DNA of 64,000 nucleotides from positions 62,001 to 126,000 of the forward strand of contig CBFHPW010000001.1 of NCBI GenBank assembly GCA_965657945.1, in the 5' to 3' direction. A program made the translations under genes and the position numbers. A model generated the notes under the pieces. That model worked only from the letters and a program-made list of their open reading frames with translations. It did not search any database and was not told where the DNA came from. This DNA is from CAJJDF01 sp965657945 (GTDB lineage Bacteria; Bacteroidota; Bacteroidia; Flavobacteriales_D; CAJJDF01). Each line of letters starts with the position of its first letter. Position 1 is the stretch's first letter. Below, in pieces: positions 1-7,519 of the stretch.

Positions 1-590
1 TTTGCATAAACATGAAGCATCTGTTCAGTTTCTGAAATCGCTTCTTGTCTTGTGGCATGAGCAGTATGTCCTTCTTGCCAGAGGAACTCTGCTGTCCTCA
101 AAAATAGACGAGTTCTCATTTCCCATCTTACCACGTTGGCCCATTGGTTAATCATTATTGGCAAGTCTCTATACGATTGAACCCATTTTTTGTAGGTACT
201 CCAAATAATGGCTTCTGAAGTTGGTCTAACGATGAGCTCTTCTTCGAGTTTTGCATTTGGGTCCACCATCAGCTTTCCTGGTTTTTCAGGATCGTTTTTT
301 AATCGATAATGGGTAACAATAGCTGCTTCTTTGGCAAATCCTTCCGCATTTTTTTCTTCAGCTTCAAACATGTGTTTGGGAACGAATATTGGAAAATAGG
401 CATTTTGGTGTCCCGTCTCTTTGAACTGTCTATCCAATTCATCCTTCATTTTTTCCCAGATTGCATAGCCATATGGTTTGATAACCATACATCCTCTTAC
501 TCCCGAGTTTTCTGCTAAATCGGCTTTTACAACCAACTCGTTATACCATTCGGAATAGTTTTCGCTTCTTGTTGTTAATTTTTTACTCAT
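1..590 (-). CDS. proS: Prolyl-tRNA synthetase, N-terminal part (cut by window edge)
   Basis: This is the first 196 codons of a class II prolyl-tRNA synthetase, which charges tRNA-Pro with proline in the cytosol. The reading frame opens at ATG 588-590 with MSKKLTTRSENYSEWYN and runs off the left edge. It contains the class II motif 2 region VVRWEMRTRLFLRTAEFLWQ followed by EGHTAHATRQEA, and the RPTSEA segment that binds ATP and proline. These matches are to the short, eukaryote/archaeon-like ProRS form (about 490 residues, no editing insertion) that is usual in Bacteroidota. It diverges from the next gene across about 120 bp. The C-terminal anticodon-binding part is outside the window. Identification is secure. 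Confidence 0.95.
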   Translation of the reverse strand, partial: MSKKLTTRSENYSEWYNELVVKADLAENSGVRGCMVIKPYGYAIWEKMKDELDRQFKETGHQNAYFPIFVPKHMFEAEEKNAEGFAKEAAIVTHYRLKNDPEKPGKLMVDPNAKLEEELIVRPTSEAIIWSTYKKWVQSYRDLPIMINQWANVVRWEMRTRLFLRTAEFLWQEGHTAHATRQEAISETEQMLHVYA

Positions 591-713
591 AATTAATGTT
601 GTGGCACAGTATTTGTATTTTTGATGCCAAGTAATGCCCCCAAATTTAGATAAATTATCGTAATTTAGAGGTGAATTGCAAAGAAAGGTATACACCAATT
701 AAACTCAGTTATT

Positions 714-2261
714 ATGAAATTCAAGTATCTATTACTCTCGGTCCTCACATTTTTTAGCGCTCATTCTTTTGCTCAAGAAGGATTTGATGATTTTGATGAT
801 GTTTATTCGGATAATACAAGACCTGTTTTTTCATCCAATTCAAATGAGTCTAGTTCAGACGAATATGTAAAAGGAGAGGATCCTGCGACTTGGATAGAGC
901 AAGATGAATATTATGACCCTTCTTTTAGTTCAACATCCGATTCGAGTTCAGGCAATACCTACATTACGAACAACTATTACGGTGGGAATTACCACTACTC
1001 TAATAGATTCAATAGATTTAATAATGTGAATAATGGATGGAATGATCCTTATTGGAACAATGGATGGAATTCTTGGGGAAACCCAGGTTGGAATTCATGG
1101 GGAGCTCCTGGATGGAACGTTGGTTGGAACTCATGGAACGGATGGGGGGTAGGTTATAATGTAGGTTGGGGAAATCCAACCCGATTTAATCGATGGAACA
1201 GATGGAATAGTGGATGGGGTGTTGGATGGAATAATCCTTATGCTTGGGGCGGATGGAATCCATACAATCCATACATGAATTATGGATGGGGTTATAACGG
1301 TTGGAATAATGGTTGGGCATACAACCAAGGTTTCACTCATGGAGTTTTGGCTGCTAATGGAGGTGGATTTGAATCAAATTCTAGAGGAGTTTCATATGGT
1401 CACAGAGGAAGTAGAGGGACTGGAACAAGGGTGTCCTCTGTTTATGGAGATCGAAGAGCTGGTGCAAGAGTTTATCGTTCTTCTGGAAAAGCCATAAGCG
1501 CAAATGAAACAGCATACACTGGTGTTCAATCCGAAGGGTTTTCCATGAGAAAAGCTCAAACAGGAAGACTGACGGGTTCTGCTGAAAGAAACTTATCTCA
1601 AACTAGAAACAAGTCTATCGGTTTAGATAACGCTCCTAGAAGTTCAAATTCTACGAGAGGATTGGACAGACAAGTTCAGAATAGAGGAAATGAGGTTAGA
1701 AATTCTAGACCTGTTTCCAGTGTTGCAACTCCAAGAACTTCTAGGCCAAGTATTTCAAATACTTCTTCTACAGGAAGGACGGTTCCTTCCAGAACGGGAG
1801 TTACTCCAAGAACCTCTGCGCCAAGAACTAATACAGCTAGACTTTCTCCTCCCAGAACCGTACCAAAAGGAAATTCAAGACCATCTTCAAGACCAAACAG
1901 AGTAGCAATAGGTTCTCCTTCCAGAGCAACAGTTGGTTCCAGTACACCGAGAAGATCGGCACCAGCTACAAACAATAGGTTGAGTTCAACACCACCCTCC
2001 AGAAGATATACTCCTTCGCAGAGGTCGGTAACTCCCACGAGGTCCTACCAGCCAAATAGAACTTCTCCATCAAGATCGAGAAGTTACAAACCAAGTAGAA
2101 GTACACCAAATAGAAGTTATTCACCGAGCAGAAGTACTCCTTCTAGAAGTTATACGCCAAGCCGAAGTACCACTCCTTCAAGAAGTAGCTCTTCGCCTTC
2201 CAGAAGTTCAGGAGGAAGCAGTAGAAGTTCTTCTGGGTCTTCAAGAGGCGGAAGAAGGTAA
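714..2261 (+). CDS. Secreted low-complexity protein: W/N/G-rich centre, S/R-rich tail
   Basis: A 515-residue exported protein of unknown function. Residues 1-20 form a Sec signal peptide ending in SFAQ. Residues about 25-90 are acidic and Ser-rich. Residues about 95-215 are built almost only from Trp, Asn, Gly, Tyr and Pro, with repeated GWN, NNGW and GWGN units. Residues from about 300 onward are basic and Ser/Pro/Thr-rich, ending in repeats of the type PSRSTPSRSY and a Gly-Arg end. No catalytic domain or sorting domain is visible. It lies 30 bp before the OmpP1/FadL porin gene and is probably co-transcribed. Similar compositionally biased proteins sit beside OmpP1 genes in other Flavobacteriia, as I recall; I would not assign a function. 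A structural or surface-coat role is a guess. Confidence 0.85.
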   Translation: MKFKYLLLSVLTFFSAHSFAQEGFDDFDDVYSDNTRPVFSSNSNESSSDEYVKGEDPATWIEQDEYYDPSFSSTSDSSSGNTYITNNYYGGNYHYSNRFNRFNNVNNGWNDPYWNNGWNSWGNPGWNSWGAPGWNVGWNSWNGWGVGYNVGWGNPTRFNRWNRWNSGWGVGWNNPYAWGGWNPYNPYMNYGWGYNGWNNGWAYNQGFTHGVLAANGGGFESNSRGVSYGHRGSRGTGTRVSSVYGDRRAGARVYRSSGKAISANETAYTGVQSEGFSMRKAQTGRLTGSAERNLSQTRNKSIGLDNAPRSSNSTRGLDRQVQNRGNEVRNSRPVSSVATPRTSRPSISNTSSTGRTVPSRTGVTPRTSAPRTNTARLSPPRTVPKGNSRPSSRPNRVAIGSPSRATVGSSTPRRSAPATNNRLSSTPPSRRYTPSQRSVTPTRSYQPNRTSPSRSRSYKPSRSTPNRSYSPSRSTPSRSYTPSRSTTPSRSSSSPSRSSGGSSRSSSGSSRGGRR

Positions 2262-2291
2262 TTCAACAAAAAAATAGTTAAAACAAACAAC

Positions 2292-3767
2292 ATGAAAAGT
2301 TTATTTATTACTCTTTTGGGGATTTCTATGACCTCTTTGGTCTATTCTCAGAATGAGGCGGACGCTCTCAGATATAGCTATTTGAATTATAGCGGAACCG
2401 CAAGGTTTACTGGTTTAGGGGGCGCCATGGGAGCTTTAGGGGCTGATATGTCAGCGATTGGAATAAATCCTGCTGGAATGGGAAGATACAGTAGATCAGA
2501 TTTTAGTTTTACGGGTAATGTAACCTATGCAGGAGCGGAGTCTGAGTACAACAACTCATTTAGTTCAAGTAATAAAGGGAATTTTAATATCCCTAATATT
2601 GGAGCAGTTTTCGTGGTTCCTATTGATTTTAATAAAGCGAGTGTGTGGAGATATTTTCAAGTTGGTATTACCTCCAATAGATCGAATGATTTTCATGGGA
2701 GAACAAGGGCAGAAGGAGTGAATGATAACTCTATGTTACTCTCTTACACCAGCTTTTTGAACTCAAAAGGAACTCCGTTATCAGAAGTTTCAAATTTTTA
2801 TGAAGGACAGGCATATGATGCTAATTTAATTTCATATGATTCAATATCAAATACATATTCGCCTTGGTATGATACGGCCAATCGTTCGATCAACCAAATG
2901 AATGCCATTACCACCCGAGGTGCTCAATATCAAACGGATATAACTTTCAGCGGAAATTATGATGGTAAATTATACGTGGGGGGTAGTTTTGGTTTTCCAA
3001 GAATTCGGTATAATTCTACTAGAACTTTTACTGAAACTTTTGCAAACCCAGATTCAATACTCGATACCGAGAATTATACATTTGAGGAGAACTTAACCAC
3101 CACAGGGAATGGTTTTAATATTAAATTAGGAGCAATTTTTGTTCCTACTAGATTTATAAGATTAGGACTGGCACTTCATACCCCAACCTGGTATACGATG
3201 AGTGATTCTTACAATACTGAGTTCATATCAAACTTCATTGATAATAGATTTAATGAAAGGGCTGCATCTCCCGAAGGAATATTTGATTACCGCCTGAGAA
3301 CACCAGGAAGATTAATCGCAAGTGCAGCATTTTTATATAAAAAACGAGGATTGATTTCATTGGAATATGAGTTGGTGGATTATTCCAATGCATCTTTAAA
3401 TGGAGCTGCGGGAGCCATTTCACCTTATAACTTTAGCGCTGAAAATGCCACAGTAAATGATATCTATCAAACAGCAAATATTATAAAAGCTGGGGCGGAA
3501 TTCCGAATGACAAATCATTGGACCATACGGGGAGGCTATACTCACTTTGGTTCCCCAATTAAGGAGGAAGTCGAGATTCTTGACCATTCCAGAACAAATT
3601 ACTCGGGTGGACTAGGCTACAAAAATGAAAATTTCTCTATAGATTTTACTTTTTTAAGAACTACGTGGAAAGAAGAGTCATACCTATACGATCCAGAGTT
3701 TGTAGAGCCGATAATTGCCGATAAATTTGTAAACAATTTTATGGTTACTGCTGGATTTAGGTTTTAA
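2292..3767 (+). CDS. OmpP1/FadL/TodX-family outer membrane porin
   Basis: A 491-residue outer-membrane beta-barrel protein of the OmpP1/FadL family, which takes up hydrophobic compounds such as long-chain fatty acids. The signal peptide ends at VYSQ (residue 20). The segment after it carries the family hallmark: a Gly-rich hatch start TGLGGAMGALGADMSAIGIN followed by PAGMGRY, the NPA-type motif of FadL. The rest alternates polar and aromatic residues as in a barrel, and the last residue is Phe (AGFRF), the usual C-terminal signature of outer-membrane barrels. It is the second gene after the low-complexity secreted protein. The substrate cannot be told from sequence. Confidence 0.88.
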   Translation: MKSLFITLLGISMTSLVYSQNEADALRYSYLNYSGTARFTGLGGAMGALGADMSAIGINPAGMGRYSRSDFSFTGNVTYAGAESEYNNSFSSSNKGNFNIPNIGAVFVVPIDFNKASVWRYFQVGITSNRSNDFHGRTRAEGVNDNSMLLSYTSFLNSKGTPLSEVSNFYEGQAYDANLISYDSISNTYSPWYDTANRSINQMNAITTRGAQYQTDITFSGNYDGKLYVGGSFGFPRIRYNSTRTFTETFANPDSILDTENYTFEENLTTTGNGFNIKLGAIFVPTRFIRLGLALHTPTWYTMSDSYNTEFISNFIDNRFNERAASPEGIFDYRLRTPGRLIASAAFLYKKRGLISLEYELVDYSNASLNGAAGAISPYNFSAENATVNDIYQTANIIKAGAEFRMTNHWTIRGGYTHFGSPIKEEVEILDHSRTNYSGGLGYKNENFSIDFTFLRTTWKEESYLYDPEFVEPIIADKFVNNFMVTAGFRF

Positions 3768-3842
3768 TCTATGTGTTCATTTAGTAACTTTTTTTGGTGA
3801 GTTACGGTAAGATATTCATGCATTATTTTTTATTTAAAATCG

Positions 3843-3907
3843 TGGTGCCACAAATGTTTCCACCTAGGATTGTAGCTATCGGTCTGTTTTTATACGAGAG
3901 GGCACCA
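3843..3907 (+). other. 65-nt element closed by a 7-bp inverted repeat, 5' of the lipoprotein/DAHP synthase pair
   Basis: TGGTGCC at 3843-3849 pairs perfectly with GGCACCA at 3901-3907. Between them ACC-TAG-GAT and ATC-GGT can form an inner helix with one bulge around the loop TGTAGCT. The element lies in the 166-bp gap before the SnoaL-like lipoprotein gene, 27 bp upstream of its start. It could be an RNA leader structure, but it matches no riboswitch class that I can recognise and has no U-run after it, so it is not a terminator. Confidence 0.3.
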
Positions 3908-3933
3908 AAAGTAATTTTCAAATCACATTTCAA

Positions 3934-4425
3934 ATGTTCCTAGATTCTTTTTTCCATATCAATAGAGTTAGAATTATCAAAATTACCCTAATCGCTGAGA
4001 TGGTTTTTTTATTTTTGTTAAGCTGTCAAAAAAACAATTCAGGTTCTGATAGTTTATCCGATATACAACAAATAGAAAACTATATGCGGATTCAAGAAGA
4101 CGCTTGGAATGAAGGAGATTTGGAAGGATTTATGCAGTTTTATTGGCAATCAGATTCGCTGAGATTTATAGGAAAAAGTGGATTAAATATGGGGTGGACT
4201 AAGACTTTGAATAATTACAAGTCTTCCTACCCTAATAAAAAGGAAATGGGAACCTTGAAATTCACAAATAAAAGCCTTGACATTATAGGAGAACGGACTA
4301 TCTTTGTAGTAGGTGAATGGTTGCTAATTAGGTCAGATAGCTTGGGAGACTTAAGCGGAATGTATAGTCTGATTTGGGAGAAAAAAAATAGCAATTGGGT
4401 GATAACCACAGACCATTCTAGTTAA
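3934..4425 (+). CDS. SnoaL/DUF4440-like (NTF2-fold) lipoprotein
   Basis: A 163-residue protein (about 140 after processing) with a lipoprotein signal ending at LFLLSC, so it is probably attached to a membrane in the periplasm. The mature part (IQQIENYMRIQEDAWNEGDL, then EGFMQFYW...SDSLRF, and a late SLIWEKKNSNWVITTDHSS) matches the SnoaL-like/DUF4440 NTF2-fold family: small cone-shaped dimers of varied, mostly unknown function. A second possible start is ATG 4000, but it would leave a very short signal. The gene is followed 18 nt later, in the same frame, by the DAHP synthase gene, so the two are probably co-transcribed. No catalytic role can be assigned. Confidence 0.75.
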   Translation: MFLDSFFHINRVRIIKITLIAEMVFLFLLSCQKNNSGSDSLSDIQQIENYMRIQEDAWNEGDLEGFMQFYWQSDSLRFIGKSGLNMGWTKTLNNYKSSYPNKKEMGTLKFTNKSLDIIGERTIFVVGEWLLIRSDSLGDLSGMYSLIWEKKNSNWVITTDHSS

Positions 4426-4443
4426 CATAAAACAACAACCATA

Positions 4444-5484
4444 TTGAAAGACTCACTTCAACATTTAATCGCTGGACCGTGCAGTGCAGAAACGAGAGAA
4501 CAGGTTTTGGCCACAGCAAAAGAATTAGCCGAGATTAAGGAATTGACTTATTTCAGAGCTGGAATTTGGAAACCCAGAACAGCCCCTGGATCTTTCGAGG
4601 GAATAGGGAAAGAAGGATTGAACTGGCTCAAAGAGGCAAAAGATCAGTTTGGTTTGAAAACGATAACAGAAGTAGCAACTCCAGAGCACGTTGAGGCTTG
4701 TCTTAAAAATGGAGTAGATGCTCTTTGGATTGGAGCACGAACCACAGTAAATCCATTTTACGTACAGCAAATTGCAGATTCACTTAAAGGAGTAGATATT
4801 CCAATTTTTGTGAAGAATCCAATAAGTCCAGATGTGGGATTGTGGATGGGTGCAATTGAGAGGTTCAAACTTGCCGGAAGCTCGAATATTGCCGTAATTC
4901 ACAGGGGCTTTTTTTCTTATTCCAAGGGTGTTTTTAGAAATCCACCTATGTGGGAAATTCCCATTAAACTAAAAACTGAATTTCCTGATTTGGAAATTAT
5001 TTGTGATCCAAGTCATATTTCTGGCGATGCAGGCATGATTGAGGAGGTGTCTAAATTTGCCATGCAATTGGGAATGAACGGGCTAATGATTGAATCTCAT
5101 CCATTTCCCAAAGAAGCTTGGAGCGATGCTAAACAGCAAGTTACTCCCGAGCGCTTAAAAGAGATTGTACAAGCAATACTTTCGCATAAAGCCAACAAAG
5201 CAATCAAGCAGGATGAATTGATTTCGCTGAGGCAAGATATAGATTTGGCCGACAGAAAGGCCTTGATTGAGATCAGTAACAGAATGCAAATTGTGCGAGA
5301 CATTGCACAGTACAAAAAAGAAAACTCAGCAACCGTTTTTCAAATTGAAAGATGGAAGCATGTGCTAGAAGAATCCAAGAAACAGGCTGCTGAACTGGGA
5401 TTAAGTGAGGAATTCATTGAGGATTTAATGAATTTGATTCACAAAGAGTCTTTACATATTCACCATTTAATTTATAATTCATAA
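4444..5484 (+). CDS. Bifunctional 3-deoxy-7-phosphoheptulonate synthase / chorismate mutase
   Basis: A 346-residue fusion enzyme for aromatic amino acid synthesis. Residues 1-245 are a short DAHP synthase of the KDO8P-synthase-like class (LIAGPCSAE, KPRTAPGSFEGIG, GAR, IVKNP-like FVKNP, IHRGF, CDPSH), which condenses PEP with erythrose 4-phosphate. Residues about 255-346 are an AroQ-type chorismate mutase (LRQDIDLADRKALIEISNRM, then IAQYKKEN). This fusion order is common in Bacteroidota, and the mutase part usually serves feedback control or phenylalanine/tyrosine synthesis. The start is TTG at 4444: the frame has a stop at 4423-4425, no ATG lies between, and the next Met would remove the conserved GPCSAE motif. 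Confidence 0.93.
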   Translation: MKDSLQHLIAGPCSAETREQVLATAKELAEIKELTYFRAGIWKPRTAPGSFEGIGKEGLNWLKEAKDQFGLKTITEVATPEHVEACLKNGVDALWIGARTTVNPFYVQQIADSLKGVDIPIFVKNPISPDVGLWMGAIERFKLAGSSNIAVIHRGFFSYSKGVFRNPPMWEIPIKLKTEFPDLEIICDPSHISGDAGMIEEVSKFAMQLGMNGLMIESHPFPKEAWSDAKQQVTPERLKEIVQAILSHKANKAIKQDELISLRQDIDLADRKALIEISNRMQIVRDIAQYKKENSATVFQIERWKHVLEESKKQAAELGLSEEFIEDLMNLIHKESLHIHHLIYNS

Positions 5485-5506
5485 GACAGATTTATAAGGT
5501 GATTAA

Positions 5507-5535
5507 TTGATTTTTCGGGGAATTATGTATCTTTA
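5507..5535 (+). promoter_or_regulatory. Candidate Bacteroidota-type promoter for the dehydrogenase gene
   Basis: TTG at 5507-5509 and TATCTTTA at 5528-5535 are 18 nt apart and resemble the -33 TTTG and -7 TAnnTTTG elements known for the primary sigma factor of Bacteroidota. The -7 element differs from consensus only at the last base. It lies 27 bp before ATG 5563. Confidence 0.45.
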
Positions 5536-5562
5536 ATCACGACAATAACAAATATTTTTTTG

Positions 5563-6501
5563 ATGAAAAAAAGCTTAGTAATAGGTGCAAATGGACAAAT
5601 AGGATCAGATTTGGTTCAAGGGTTGGCCCAGAAATTAGGCCCAGAAAATATAATCGCTTCCGATATTTGTGAAGGGAACCATGGAGACATTCAATTTGAG
5701 TCTTTGGATATTTTAGACGCACCCAGACTAAAAACTATTATCGAAGAAAATAATGTAGGGACCGTATACTTATTAGCAGCATTGCTTTCGGCTACTGCAG
5801 AACAAAATCCTATGTTGGCCTGGAAACTGAATATGGAAGGGTTGTTTAACGTGTTAGATTTAGCTAAGGATGGAGTAATTGACAAAATATTTTGGCCTAG
5901 TTCCATAGCGGTTTTTGGTCCTACAACTCCGAGAGAAAACACACCACAAACAACTGTAATGGAACCCACTACGGTATATGGTATAAGTAAGCAAGCTGGA
6001 GAAAGATGGTGTGAATATTATCACAATAAATACGGAGTAGATGTAAGAAGCATTCGTTACCCGGGTCTAATTAGTTACAAAGCCGAACCAGGTGGAGGAA
6101 CCACGGATTATGCTGTGGCGATATATTACCAGGCACTCCAAGAAGGTAGCTATGAATGTTACCTAAAAAATGATACGTACTTGCCGATGATGTACATGGA
6201 GGACGCAATAAAAGCCACCATCGATCTGATGCATGCAGACGAAGAAAGTATCAAAATTAGATCAAGCTATAATTTGGCTGGAATTAGTTTTTCACCTGTT
6301 GAAATAGCGAATGAAATTAAAAAGCATATTCCTGACTTTCGTATTTCCTATTCCCCAGATTTCAGACAAAGTATTGCAGATTCTTGGCCTAAAAGTATAG
6401 ACGATTCCCAGGCTCAAAAAGATTGGGGTTGGAATAATTCTTACGAACTAGAAACCATGACAGCAGAGATGTTCAAAGGATTAAAAAAGAAATTAAACTA
6501 G
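5563..6501 (+). CDS. NAD-dependent epimerase/dehydratase, L-threonine 3-dehydrogenase type
   Basis: A 312-residue short-chain dehydrogenase of the extended (GalE-like) type. It shows the NAD-binding GANGQIG loop near residue 8, a catalytic Ser in WPSSIAVFG, and the YGISK motif (YxxxK). The stretch SIRYPGLISYKAEPGGGTTD followed by YAVAIYYQAL is characteristic of the GalE-like L-threonine dehydrogenases, which oxidise threonine to 2-amino-3-oxobutyrate for conversion to glycine by a 2-amino-3-ketobutyrate CoA ligase. That partner is not in this window. I use ATG 5563; an in-frame TTG lies just before it. It faces the PorP/SprF gene tail to tail with a 4-nt gap. Confidence 0.88.
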   Translation: MKKSLVIGANGQIGSDLVQGLAQKLGPENIIASDICEGNHGDIQFESLDILDAPRLKTIIEENNVGTVYLLAALLSATAEQNPMLAWKLNMEGLFNVLDLAKDGVIDKIFWPSSIAVFGPTTPRENTPQTTVMEPTTVYGISKQAGERWCEYYHNKYGVDVRSIRYPGLISYKAEPGGGTTDYAVAIYYQALQEGSYECYLKNDTYLPMMYMEDAIKATIDLMHADEESIKIRSSYNLAGISFSPVEIANEIKKHIPDFRISYSPDFRQSIADSWPKSIDDSQAQKDWGWNNSYELETMTAEMFKGLKKKLN

Positions 6502-6505
6502 TAAG

Positions 6506-7516
6506 TTATTGGTTCCAACTAAACGTTCCTTTCCAAACTAAGGAAACTTCGAATCCACCTCGGTACTCAGAAGCATTTCGTAATCGAGAGATATTGATGT
6601 CGTAACTTGCGCCAATTTGGACTTTTTGCTCCCAATCAAATTTAACTATGGCAACAAGGGCATCTTCATGTCTGTATATCCCTCCAAACTCTAAGAACGA
6701 TGAGTTGTAATATCCAGTATAACTGGATTGCATTCCTAAATTTAATTTGTAGGTACCGCCAAATGCTAGTACTCTACTTGCACCTTGAGCTGAAAGAAAC
6801 CAAGTAGGGACTATCAAGTCACCTCGATAAGCCATTATTGGAATTTCCGATTTTCCGTGAAAAATAATTCTAATTGATCTGCTATTGATATTTCCTCCTG
6901 AGGATAAAGTACTTTTGGTGGATCGAACAATGTTTGAGGCACTGAATCCAACGCTTGTTTGATTTTTCTTGTCACCAAAAAACTGAGCTAGGAACCCTGT
7001 ACTCAAATCGAAGTAACTGGACTTGGTATTGAGTATATTTTCACCCGAGGGTATGCTTTCATTATAGTTTGTTCCATCATATTGGTTATCCCACTTTAGG
7101 TTATCAAAATTTGCACTTACTTGTCCGTAAAGAAACCCTAGACCAAGAGAAAAATCGATATTTCGACTCACCGAGACAGATTGAGAAAGAGAGAGCAAAG
7201 CTTCAGTTCTGCCATAGTTTGACTTACCAGCTTTGTCACTGTAAAATGAAGCGCCAATCCCAGTTGTTTTATGGTCATCGTTGTTTTTATCGAGAGGCAT
7301 ATCGTAAGAAGCGTACATTGTTTTATATGAATTTCCTAGGGCAGCCCATTGATTTCGATAGTTTAAATTTGCTCTGTAATCACCAAAAAACGAACCTGCA
7401 TTTGCCGGATTTATAATCACTGGAGCCTCATACCATTGCGAAAAATGGATGCCTTGGCCAAAAGAATACTGACCTAGGATCAAGAATAAAATTAGTATGT
7501 AATAATTTTTTTTCAC
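6506..7516 (-). CDS. PorP/SprF-family type IX secretion membrane protein
   Basis: A 336-residue outer-membrane protein of the PorP/SprF family. The signal peptide ends at SFGQ, followed by the family opening GIHFSQWYEAPVIINPANAG and a 14-strand-like barrel pattern (NYRNQW, SGVGASFYSD-like IGASFYSDKAG). In Flavobacterium johnsoniae SprF is needed for secretion of the type B T9SS adhesin SprB. Here the gene starts 3 nt after the stop of the giant type B protein gene, so it is very probably that protein's dedicated partner. The start codon is GTG at 7514-7516. It is the last gene of the seven-gene run from 15814. Confidence 0.92.
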   Translation of the reverse strand: MKKNYYILILFLILGQYSFGQGIHFSQWYEAPVIINPANAGSFFGDYRANLNYRNQWAALGNSYKTMYASYDMPLDKNNDDHKTTGIGASFYSDKAGKSNYGRTEALLSLSQSVSVSRNIDFSLGLGFLYGQVSANFDNLKWDNQYDGTNYNESIPSGENILNTKSSYFDLSTGFLAQFFGDKKNQTSVGFSASNIVRSTKSTLSSGGNINSRSIRIIFHGKSEIPIMAYRGDLIVPTWFLSAQGASRVLAFGGTYKLNLGMQSSYTGYYNSSFLEFGGIYRHEDALVAIVKFDWEQKVQIGASYDINISRLRNASEYRGGFEVSLVWKGTFSWNQ

Positions 7517-7519
7517 TTA

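Noticed and set aside
1676..2038. A 120-codon minus-strand frame opposite the S/R-rich tail.
   Set aside because: It reflects the repeated codons of the plus-strand gene; the signal and repeats of that gene are clear.
3934..5484. A fusion or readthrough between the SnoaL-like lipoprotein and the DAHP synthase, which are in the same frame 18 nt apart.
   Set aside because: A clean TAA at 4423-4425 separates them and the DAHP domain has its own start; being in frame is a one-in-three chance.
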